DNA of 64,000 nucleotides from CAIWHR01 sp963843595 (lineage in GTDB: Bacteria; Pseudomonadota; Gammaproteobacteria; Burkholderiales; Casimicrobiaceae). The position numbers and the translations under genes are program-made. Under the pieces are notes generated by a model. That model was not told the DNA's origin, searched no databases, and saw only the letters and a list, made by a program, of their open reading frames with translations. This document shows positions 16,887 through 24,446 of this stretch, piece after piece (position 1 is the stretch's first letter; the number at the start of each line of letters is the position of its first letter). The DNA lies in contig CAWJLG010000022.1 of assembly GCA_963843595.1 (NCBI GenBank), positions 62,001 to 126,000 on the forward strand, read 5' to 3'.

Positions 16887-17759
16887 ATGGCCCGCCTGCT
16901 CGGCATCATCCTGCCGGTGTTCTCGATCATCGCGCTGGGATGGCTGTACGGCCGGCGGGCGAAGCCGGACATGGCGTGGGTCAACCGGATCAGCATGAAC
17001 GTGCTGGCGCCGGCGCTGATCTTCTCGGCGCTGGCGAGCAAGGATTTCGACGTCGTCGAGTACAAGCTGCTGATTCTCGGCAGCATCGGCGTGGTGCTCG
17101 GCTCGGGGCTGCTCGCCTGGCCGTTCGCGAAGCTGCTGCGCCTCGACTTCCGCACGTTCGTGCCGCCGATGATGTTCAACAACTGCGGCAACATGGGCCT
17201 GCCGCTCGCGGCGCTCGCATTCGGCCAGGCCGGGTTCTCGGCGATGGTCGCGCTGTTCGTGATCTCCAACCTGCTCCACTTCACGCTCGGCGTCTGGATG
17301 ATCGACCACCACGCGAAGTTCGGGAATCTCCTGCGCAATCCGATGGTCTGGTCGACGTTCGCCGGCTTCGCCTTCGCACTTCTTCACCCACCGCTGCCGG
17401 AGTGGGCGGCGACCACGTTCAAGCTCGTCGGCGACGCGCTGATCCCGATGATGCTGCTGTCGCTGGGCGTGCGGCTGACGACGATCCGCTGGGACGACGC
17501 GCGGCTCGGCGTCATCGGCGGCCTGGTCTGTCCCCTCACGGGAATCGCGATGGCCGCGCTGCTGACACCGGTGCTCGGGCTGGACAGCACGCAGGCGGGG
17601 TTGCTGCTGCTCTTCGGTTGCCTGCCGCCCGCCGTCCTCAATTTCATGGTTGCGGAGCAGTTCAAGCAGGAGCCGGGCAAGGTCGCCTCGATCGTGCTGA
17701 TCGGCAACGTGCTGTCGGTGGTGTTCGTCCCGCTCGGTCTTTCGCTCGCGCTCCACTGA
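16887..17759 (+). CDS. AEC-family (auxin efflux carrier) transporter
   Basis: This 290-residue membrane protein has about ten hydrophobic segments and the family's conserved Asn/Pro features: VNRISMNVLAPALIFSALAS in the first half, PPMMFNNCGNMGLPLAALAFG near residue 95, and GCLPPAVLNFMVAEQF near 250. AEC carriers export or import small organic acids; the substrate is unknown. Its stop overlaps the start of the next gene by one base, so three genes (16887-19785) form a coupled operon. Confidence 0.9.
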   Translation: MARLLGIILPVFSIIALGWLYGRRAKPDMAWVNRISMNVLAPALIFSALASKDFDVVEYKLLILGSIGVVLGSGLLAWPFAKLLRLDFRTFVPPMMFNNCGNMGLPLAALAFGQAGFSAMVALFVISNLLHFTLGVWMIDHHAKFGNLLRNPMVWSTFAGFAFALLHPPLPEWAATTFKLVGDALIPMMLLSLGVRLTTIRWDDARLGVIGGLVCPLTGIAMAALLTPVLGLDSTQAGLLLLFGCLPPAVLNFMVAEQFKQEPGKVASIVLIGNVLSVVFVPLGLSLALH

Positions 17760-18412
17760 TGGATACGACCGGCCGCAGCATCGACGCCATCCTGTTCGAC
17801 CTGGGCGGTGTGCTGATCGAGCTGGTCGGCGTCGAGCAGATGCTGCGCTGGAGCCCGGACCTGGGCACCACCGAGGAACTGTGGCGCCGCTGGCTGCATT
17901 CGCCGGCTGTGCGCCGCTACGAGACCGGCGGCTGCGGCCGCCACGATTTCGCGGCCGACGTGATCGAAGAGTTCGGGTTGCCGGTGGATGCACCGACTTT
18001 CCTCGACGCCTTCGGGCAGTGGCCGCGCAGTCTCTTCGCCGGCGCGACCGAACTGCTGGCAGGACTCGCGCCGCGCTATCGGCTGGCGAGCGTGTCGAAC
18101 ACCAACGATCTCCACTGGGACCGCTTCGAGCGCGAATGGTCGCTCCCCTCCTGCTTCCACGACAACTTCCCGTCGTACCAGGTGGGCAAGCTCAAGCCCG
18201 ATGCCGAATATTTCCTGCACGTGCTCGAGGCGCTCGACCTGCCCGCCGGGCGCGTGCTGTTCGTCGACGACAATCGCATCAACGTCGACGCGGCGGCGCG
18301 CCTGGGGCTGGTCGCGCGCCACGTTCCGACGTTCGCGGCATTGCGTCCGGCGCTCGAAGCGCTGAGCCTCGTCGATCGGGATCCGCCACCGACCTCCGGA
18401 GATACGCGATGA
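17759..18412 (+). CDS. HAD-superfamily hydrolase, YihX-like
   Basis: This 217-residue haloacid-dehalogenase-fold protein has motif I as AILFDLGGVLIEL, motif II as SVSNTND, the motif III lysine in GKLKPDAEY, and motif IV as VLFVDDNRINVDAA. The nucleophile Asp is present, but the second motif I Asp, normally the general acid, is replaced by Gly (DLGG). YihX-type sugar phosphatases also lack it (DLGN), so a phosphatase role remains possible. It overlaps the AEC gene by one base and the next gene by four (ATGA). Confidence 0.85.
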   Translation: MDTTGRSIDAILFDLGGVLIELVGVEQMLRWSPDLGTTEELWRRWLHSPAVRRYETGGCGRHDFAADVIEEFGLPVDAPTFLDAFGQWPRSLFAGATELLAGLAPRYRLASVSNTNDLHWDRFEREWSLPSCFHDNFPSYQVGKLKPDAEYFLHVLEALDLPAGRVLFVDDNRINVDAAARLGLVARHVPTFAALRPALEALSLVDRDPPPTSGDTR

Positions 18413-19785
18413 ACCTCCACCGCCTGCTGCTGCAGCGCGCCGCCGACCGTCGCCCGCTGCGCGTCGGTCTCATCGGCGCCGGCAAGTTCGGCTCGATGTA
18501 CCTCGCGCAGGCCAAGCATACGGCGGGCATCCACGTCACCGGCATCGCCGACCTCGCGCCCGACCGCGCGCGGGCCTCGCTCGCGCGTACCGGCTGGGCG
18601 CCGGAGCGCTTCGCGGCGCGATCGTTCGCCGATGCGGCGAAGGCGGGGACCACGTTCATCACCGACGACGGCGCGGCGCTCATCGCCGCGCCGGAGGTGG
18701 ACATCGTCATCGACGCGACGGGCAGTCCCGCCGCAGGAATTCGCCACGTGCTCGACTGCTGCACGCACGGCAAGCACATCGTGATGGTCAACGTCGAGGC
18801 CGACGCGCTGGCCGGCCCGCTGCTCGCCCGGCGCGCCCGCGAGGCCGGCATCGTCTACTCGCTCGCCTACGGCGACCAGCCGGCGCTGATCTGCGAAATG
18901 GTCGACTGGTGTCGCGCGGCCGGCTTCGAGGTCGTCGCCGCCGGCAAGGGAACCAAGTACCTGCCCGAGTACCACGCCTCGACGCCGGACACGGTGTGGC
19001 GGTACTACGGCTTCACGCCGGAGATGGTGGCGGCCGGCGACTTCAATGCGCAGATGTTCAACTCGTTCCTCGACGGCACCAAGAGTGCGATCGAGATGGC
19101 CGCCGTGGCCAACGCCACGGGGTTGACGCCCGCCCCAGGAGGTCTCGATTTCCCGCCTTGCGGCGTCGACGATCTGCCGCGTGTGTTGCGGCCGCGTGCC
19201 GAAGGCGGACGCCTCGATCACGCCGGGCAGGTCGAGGTGATCTCGAGCCTTGAGCGTGACGGCCGGCCGGTGTTCCGCGATCTGCGCTGGGGCGTGTACG
19301 TCACGTTCCGCGCGGGCGACGCGACCGGCGAGGACTACGTTCGCCGCTGTTTCCGGGAATACGGCTTCTCGACCGATCCCTCGGGCCGCTATGCGGCGAT
19401 GTACAAGCCGTACCACGCGATCGGGCTCGAGCTCGGGATCAGCGTCGCCTCGGTGGGGCTGCGGCGCGAGCCGACGGGCGCGGCAAGCGCATGGCACGGC
19501 GACGTCGTCGCCACCGCAAAGCGCGCGCTCGCCGCCGGCGAGAAACTCGACGGCGAAGGCGGCTACACCGTGTACGGCAAGCTGATGCCAGCAGCCGACT
19601 CGCTGCGGCGGGGCGGGCTGCCGCTGGGCCTCGCGCACGGCGTCACGCTGAAGCGCGCGGTCGCCGCGGGCGCGCAGGTGTGCTGGGACGACGTCGCGTT
19701 CGACGCCGGGAGCCACGCCGTGAAGTTCCGCAAGGAGATGGAAGCGGCATTCGGCACGCCCGCGGGCGAGTCGTTCGCGCGTTGA
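18409..19785 (+). CDS. homoserine dehydrogenase-like oxidoreductase with SAF domain
   Basis: This 458-residue protein has an N-terminal NAD(P)-binding Rossmann fold (RVGLIGAGKFGSMYLAQ at about 18-34; VDIVIDATGSPAAG near 100) and a homoserine-dehydrogenase-like catalytic half. A C-terminal SAF-like segment (about 360-440) follows. Proteins of this make-up are widely annotated as homoserine dehydrogenase-like or FlgA-like, but they lie in sugar and sugar-acid loci. True homoserine dehydrogenase activity is not supported. The start has CCGGAG upstream and overlaps the HAD gene by 4 bases. A sugar-phosphate or lactone substrate shared with the HAD enzyme is an inference. Confidence 0.8.
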   Translation: MNLHRLLLQRAADRRPLRVGLIGAGKFGSMYLAQAKHTAGIHVTGIADLAPDRARASLARTGWAPERFAARSFADAAKAGTTFITDDGAALIAAPEVDIVIDATGSPAAGIRHVLDCCTHGKHIVMVNVEADALAGPLLARRAREAGIVYSLAYGDQPALICEMVDWCRAAGFEVVAAGKGTKYLPEYHASTPDTVWRYYGFTPEMVAAGDFNAQMFNSFLDGTKSAIEMAAVANATGLTPAPGGLDFPPCGVDDLPRVLRPRAEGGRLDHAGQVEVISSLERDGRPVFRDLRWGVYVTFRAGDATGEDYVRRCFREYGFSTDPSGRYAAMYKPYHAIGLELGISVASVGLRREPTGAASAWHGDVVATAKRALAAGEKLDGEGGYTVYGKLMPAADSLRRGGLPLGLAHGVTLKRAVAAGAQVCWDDVAFDAGSHAVKFRKEMEAAFGTPAGESFAR

Positions 19786-19902
19786 TCTTCGGCACGTCCG
19801 ACGCATCCCGCTGGCTGCAGGATCGGCGAGGCTGTGCGAGGCCGCGGCACTGGCCGCCGGCCGCGATTCGCCTTGCCGTCGATCCCCGCTAAATGGGGTG
19901 AT

Positions 19903-20532
19903 TCACGCGGCCCGCTTGAACGTCGCGAGGAGCGCGCCGGCGGCGACGAACAGGCCGCCGAACGTGCGGTTCATCCAGCGGATGTGCTGGGGCTCGGAAA
20001 GCGCTCGCAGCACCTTCGCGGCGAGGCCGGTGTAGCCGCTCATGACCACGAGGTCGGTGAAGAACAGCGTTGCCATGCAGATCGCGTACTGGAGCACCTG
20101 CGGCTTCGCCGGATCGATGAACTGCGGCAGCACGGCGAGCATGAACACGATGCCCTTCGGGTTCGTCGCGTTGACGAGAAACCCGCGCAGCATCAGCCGT
20201 CTCGGGGTACCGTCCGCGCCCGCCATCGATTCCTCGGCCATCGGCGTCGCCGGCGAGCGCCATTGCTGGATGCCCAGCCACACGAGATAGGCCACGCCGA
20301 GCCATTTGATCGCCAGAAACAGCGTCGTCGACGCCGCGATCACCGCACCGAGTCCAACGGCGACGATCAGCAGCACCAGCAGAATCCCGAATTGCAGCCC
20401 GATGATGTTCCAGAAGGCGCGCCGGTAGCCGTAGCGCACGCCCGCCGACATGCACGAGATGGCGCCGGCGCCGGGCGACAGGCTGATGATCCAGGACGCG
20501 ACGAAGAAGGCGAGCCAGGTGGAAAAGGGCAT
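19903..20532 (-). CDS. LysE/RhtB-family exporter
   Basis: This 209-residue inner-membrane protein has about six hydrophobic segments. The family start reads WIISLSPGAGAISCMSAGVRYGYRRAFW, followed by the RGFLVNATNPKGIVFMLAVLPQF motif near residue 125. The family exports amino acids such as lysine, threonine, homoserine or homoserine lactone. The substrate cannot be assigned. It is a single gene, convergent with the oxidoreductase at 18409-19785. Confidence 0.9.
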   Translation of the reverse strand: MPFSTWLAFFVASWIISLSPGAGAISCMSAGVRYGYRRAFWNIIGLQFGILLVLLIVAVGLGAVIAASTTLFLAIKWLGVAYLVWLGIQQWRSPATPMAEESMAGADGTPRRLMLRGFLVNATNPKGIVFMLAVLPQFIDPAKPQVLQYAICMATLFFTDLVVMSGYTGLAAKVLRALSEPQHIRWMNRTFGGLFVAAGALLATFKRAA

Positions 20533-20641
20533 GACGATGCTGCGACGGGCGAATTGCTCGCGATTTTACGCCTTCCGCGGGCCACCGCCTTCGGCCGTGG
20601 CGACCGGGCACCCCGTGACCTGCAACCGGCGTGGGGATCGC

Positions 20642-21778
20642 TCAGTCCAACGTCGACCGGAACGCGGATAGTCCGACGCCACCGATCACCAGCATGAAGG
20701 CGACGATCGGCCAGGCCTCGGGCAGCACCTCCGCCATGCCGTTGCCCTTGAGCAGCAGTCCGCGAACGATGCGCAGGAAATGCGTGAGCGGCAGCACTTC
20801 GCCGATCGCCTGCGCCCAGCCCGGCATGCCGCGGAACGGGAACATGAACCCGGACAGCAGGATCGACGGCAGGAAGAAGAAGAAGGTCATCTGCATCGAC
20901 TGCAGCTGATTTTGTGCCAGCGTCGAGAACGTGAGCCCGAGCGTCAGGTTCGCCGCAATGAACAGCAGCACGGCGAGGTAGAGCGTGCCGAGGTTGCCCA
21001 GCATCGGCACCGCGAAAATGAGGCGCGCGAGACCGAGCACCAGCGTGACCTGGATCAGCCCGATCACGACATAGGGCACGATCTTGCCCGTCAGCACCTC
21101 GAGCCCGGTCGCCGGCGTCGACAGCAGGTTTTCCATCGTGCCGCGTTCGCGCTCGCGGGTGACGGCAAGCCCGGTGATCAGCACCATCGTCATCGTCAGG
21201 ATCACGCCGATGAGACCCGGCACGATGTTGTACTGGGAGATCGCCTCGGGGTTGTAGCGCGGGTGGGCAACGAACTCGAACGCGCCCGGCGTGCCCGCCA
21301 ACGGTGCGAGCGGACCGACCAGGTCGTGCGCCAGCGCCGACGTCGCGAGCGCATTGAGCGTGCCTAGGGCGTTGGCGGTGGCGAGCGGATCCGTCGCGTC
21401 CGCCTCGACCAGCACCGTGGGACGCTCGCCGCGCACGAGCGCGCGCGCGAACCCCGCGGGAATGTTGACGACGAACTGGGCGCGGCCCGTGGCGAGTGCG
21501 CGATCGGCTTCCGCTTCGGTCGCGGCCGCGCCGACGAAGGCGAAGTAGTCGCTGTTGGCGAGCGCCGCCTGGATGCTGCGCGAGAACTCGCTGCGGTCCG
21601 CGTCGATCACCATGGTCGGCAGGTGCTTCGGATCGGAGTTGATCGCGAACCCGAACAGCACGAGCTGGATCACGGGAATGCCGACGATCATCCCGAACGT
21701 CAGCCGGTCGCGCTTGAGCTGGATGAACTCCTTGCCGACGATTCCCAGCCAGCGGGAGAAGGAGAAGAAGCCGTTCAC
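20642..21778 (-). CDS. ABC-2 type exporter permease (YhhJ/YbhR-like)
   Basis: This 378-residue permease has one N-terminal transmembrane helix (FGMIVGIPVIQLVLFGFAI) and a large periplasmic loop of about 150 residues. A C-terminal group of five helices includes the ERERGTMENLLSTP coupling motif and FFFLPSILLSGFMFPF. This is the architecture of ABC-2 exporters that move drugs or lipophilic compounds with a HlyD partner. It starts at GTG 21778, overlapping the ATPase stop by four bases (GTGA). Confidence 0.9.
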   Translation of the reverse strand: MNGFFSFSRWLGIVGKEFIQLKRDRLTFGMIVGIPVIQLVLFGFAINSDPKHLPTMVIDADRSEFSRSIQAALANSDYFAFVGAAATEAEADRALATGRAQFVVNIPAGFARALVRGERPTVLVEADATDPLATANALGTLNALATSALAHDLVGPLAPLAGTPGAFEFVAHPRYNPEAISQYNIVPGLIGVILTMTMVLITGLAVTRERERGTMENLLSTPATGLEVLTGKIVPYVVIGLIQVTLVLGLARLIFAVPMLGNLGTLYLAVLLFIAANLTLGLTFSTLAQNQLQSMQMTFFFFLPSILLSGFMFPFRGMPGWAQAIGEVLPLTHFLRIVRGLLLKGNGMAEVLPEAWPIVAFMLVIGGVGLSAFRSTLD

Positions 21779-22734
21779 GTTCGCTCTTCGGGCCCGTCCG
21801 TCGCCGCCGGGCCGTTACTCATCAGATGGATGAACACGTCCTCGAGACCCGGCTCCACCCGCCGCCACGTTCGGCCCGGTTCGGCCTTCAGCGAAGACAG
21901 CCCCGCTTCGAGCCGCATCGCATCGGACCCGGTCACGTGCAGCGCGGCGCCGAACGCCGCGACCTGCTCGACGCCGGGGAGCGTGCGCAACCGTGGTGCG
22001 AGCGCCGCGAGATCGGGGCCTTCCACCGTCCAGGTGACGAGCGGCTGACTGGCGATCACTTCCGCTGCGGTGCCGTGTACCAGCAGCCGGCCGTCGAGGA
22101 TGTAGGCGAGCTTGTGGCAGCGTTCGGCCTCGTCCATGTAGTGCGTGCTGACGAGCACCGTGATGCCCTGCGCGGCGAGCTCGTGCAACTGGTCCCAGAA
22201 GTCGCGGCGCGCCTTGGGGTCCACGCCGGCAGTCGGCTCGTCGAGCAGCAGGAGCTGTGGCTCGTGCAGCAGGCACGCGGCGAGTGCCAAGCGCTGCTTC
22301 CAGCCGCCGGAAAGCTCGCCGGCGAGCTGATTGCCGCGCGCGGCGAGCCCGAGCTGTTCGAGGGCCCTTTCGACGCGCTCGCCGACCCGGTCCATCCCGT
22401 ACATCCGCGCGACGAAGCGCAGGTTCTCGCGGATCGTGAGGTCTTCCCAGAGCGAGAAGCGCTGCGTCATGTAGCCGACGTGACGCTTGATCGCGCGCGC
22501 CTCGCGCAGGATGTCGAAGCCGAGGCAGGTGCCCTCGCCGCTGTCGGGCGTGAGCAGCCCGCACAGCATCCGGATCGACGTTGTCTTGCCGCTGCCGTTC
22601 GGTCCGAGGAATCCGAAGATCTCGCCACGCCGCACGGAAAGCGCGAGGTCCTTCACCGCACGATGGCTGCCGAAGCTCTTGTTCAGGCCGCGCACGTCGA
22701 TGACGACATCGCCGGCGACGACAGACGCGTCCAT
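21775..22734 (-). CDS. ABC exporter ATP-binding protein (YbhF-like)
   Basis: This 319-residue ATPase has Walker A GPNGSGKTT near residue 47, the signature LSGGWKQRLALA near 143, Walker B LLLLDEPTAGVD near 165, and the switch His in VSTHYMDEAE. After the ATPase domain comes a regulatory C-terminal segment of about 90 residues, typical of DrrA/CcmA-type exporters. It powers the permease encoded next and sits two bases after the HlyD gene. Confidence 0.92.
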   Translation of the reverse strand: MDASVVAGDVVIDVRGLNKSFGSHRAVKDLALSVRRGEIFGFLGPNGSGKTTSIRMLCGLLTPDSGEGTCLGFDILREARAIKRHVGYMTQRFSLWEDLTIRENLRFVARMYGMDRVGERVERALEQLGLAARGNQLAGELSGGWKQRLALAACLLHEPQLLLLDEPTAGVDPKARRDFWDQLHELAAQGITVLVSTHYMDEAERCHKLAYILDGRLLVHGTAAEVIASQPLVTWTVEGPDLAALAPRLRTLPGVEQVAAFGAALHVTGSDAMRLEAGLSSLKAEPGRTWRRVEPGLEDVFIHLMSNGPAATDGPEERT

Positions 22735-22736
22735 GG

Positions 22737-23720
22737 TCAGGACGGGGGCAGGGTCACGTCGACCGGCTGTCCGGGATGCAGTTTCGACGCATCCTGCGGC
22801 GCGGGCCTCGCCTCGACGAGGTACACGAGCTTGGCCCGGTTCTCCTTCGAATAGAGGACCGGCGGCGTGAACTCGGCGCGGTCGGCGATGAAGACGATCG
22901 TGGCAGGCACCGGCGCCACGCAGCCGTCGCAGCCGACCGTCACGCTCTGACCGGGTTTCAGCCGCCCGAGTACCGCCTCGGCGACGTAGAAGCGGATCTT
23001 GACGTTGCCCGGCGGCAGGACGCTGGCGACGGGGCTTCCGGCAGGGACCCAATCGCCGACGACGTAATACGTGTCGTTGACCCGTCCGGCCGCCGGCGCC
23101 ACGATCGCGCGCTGTCCGAGGCGCCAGTCGGCCTGCGCCAGCACGTCGCGTGCGGCGCGCGCGTCGGCTTCCGCGGCGCGTATCTCGTCGCTCCTCGCCG
23201 GCAGCTTCGCCGAGGCGACGGATGCCTGGAACTGTGCGACCTGCGCCTCGTCGCGCTTGACCTGCGTGCGCGCGTCGTCGAGTGCTGCCGCGCTCACGAA
23301 GCCTTCGGCGAAGAGCTTCTCCGTCCGCCGCAGGTTGGCGATCGAGAGATCACGCGCGGCCATCGCCTGGCGCATCTGCTCGGCAACCGCTTCCACCTCC
23401 GGCGGCCGCTTGCCGGTCTTCAGATTCGCGAGCCGCGCTTCGGCCGCCTGCAACTGCTGTTCGGCCTGCCGCCGCGCCGCAACTTCGTTTTCGCGCTCCA
23501 GGGCGAAAACCGGCGCGCCGACGTCGACGGCGGCGCCGCGCGTCACCGTAAGCTTCTGCAGGGTGCCCGCGAAAGGGGCGGCAACGCGAACGAACTCGCC
23601 CTCGACATAGCCCTGCAGCGGGCGCTCGCCTTGCGGGCTGCAGCCGAAGAGCAGGACCGCCGCCAGCCAGACCCGCGCCGACCGGCGCCGCGCGCCCCTT
23701 CGTGCCCTGCCGTCGTACAC
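22737..23720 (-). CDS. HlyD-family membrane fusion lipoprotein
   Basis: This periplasmic adaptor of about 327 residues has a lipoprotein signal (WLAAVLLFGCS), then the biotinyl-lipoyl half-motif GYVEGEFVRVAAPFAGTLQKL. A long coiled coil (about 75-185, rich in Ala/Glu/Arg) is followed by the second lipoyl half (RAIVAPAAGRVNDTYY) and a beta-barrel. It would link the inner-membrane ABC exporter to an outer-membrane channel, none of which is encoded here. The GTG at 23720 is the best start visible, though its Shine-Dalgarno is very close; a start a few codons away is possible. It is the first gene of the exporter operon. Confidence 0.85.
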   Translation of the reverse strand: MYDGRARRGARRRSARVWLAAVLLFGCSPQGERPLQGYVEGEFVRVAAPFAGTLQKLTVTRGAAVDVGAPVFALERENEVAARRQAEQQLQAAEARLANLKTGKRPPEVEAVAEQMRQAMAARDLSIANLRRTEKLFAEGFVSAAALDDARTQVKRDEAQVAQFQASVASAKLPARSDEIRAAEADARAARDVLAQADWRLGQRAIVAPAAGRVNDTYYVVGDWVPAGSPVASVLPPGNVKIRFYVAEAVLGRLKPGQSVTVGCDGCVAPVPATIVFIADRAEFTPPVLYSKENRAKLVYLVEARPAPQDASKLHPGQPVDVTLPPS

Positions 23721-23833
23721 GCCTTCCCCGCTGCGATGGACGCTTGAGAGCGTAATCGCGGGGCCGCGAAAACGCCAGCGCGGCGCGCATCGCCCCGGTC
23801 GCGCGCGGGCTTGCCCCTCGGCGCGGCGATGGC

Positions 23834-24436
23834 CTAGTACTTGATGCTGCACCCGTAGGGCGTCGTGTTCGCGACGGTCACCGGCTTGCCGGCCGTTGCC
23901 TCGGTGAGCGCGGCACGCACAAAGTTGTGCGCGCCCTTCGCGTCGGCCGGATTCGCCGAGCGCTTGTCGTCGATCGCGCCGTTGTAGACCAGCGTGCCCG
24001 CCGGATCGACGACGAACATGTGCGGCGTGGTCCGCGCGCCGTACGCGCGACCGGTGGCCGAACTGCCGTCGATCAGCGTTGACGCGGGGGTCGCGCCCTG
24101 CGCCTGCATCCAGCTCGCCATTTCGGCGCCGGTCTTGAATTCCGAATGACCCGAGTTCGTCGAATTGATCGCGAGCCAGACCACGCCCTTCGCCGCCCAT
24201 TCCTTCTGCAGCCCCTGCATGTTGCGGCTGACGTAGTGCTTCTGGACAAATGGGCACTCGGGATTCGTCCATTCGAGCACGACGAACTTGCCGCGGTAGT
24301 CGGCGAGGTGCACCGGCTTGCCCGCGGTGTCCGTGATCGTGAACGCGGGAGCGGTGCTGCCGGGTGCGGCGGCGAGCGCCGGGAACGTGGCACCGAGAGC
24401 GATGCCGAGGGCGAGGATCGACGGACGGATTCGCAT
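23834..24436 (-). CDS. exported redoxin-family protein
   Basis: This 200-residue protein has a signal peptide (ILALGIALGATFPALAAA) and an AhpC/TSA-like thioredoxin fold. The active-site region is TNPECPFVQKHY, where only the second cysteine of a CxxC is present. The C-terminus ends PYGCSIKY. A paralogue at 33755-34306 has CNHC at the active site and ends IGCSIKW, so the GCSIK tail is a shared family mark. It starts 10 bases after dsbD behind a perfect AGGAGG, so DsbD could supply it with electrons. The precise substrate is unknown. Confidence 0.85.
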   Translation of the reverse strand: MRIRPSILALGIALGATFPALAAAPGSTAPAFTITDTAGKPVHLADYRGKFVVLEWTNPECPFVQKHYVSRNMQGLQKEWAAKGVVWLAINSTNSGHSEFKTGAEMASWMQAQGATPASTLIDGSSATGRAYGARTTPHMFVVDPAGTLVYNGAIDDKRSANPADAKGAHNFVRAALTEATAGKPVTVANTTPYGCSIKY

Positions 24437-24446
24437 GTGGGCCTCC

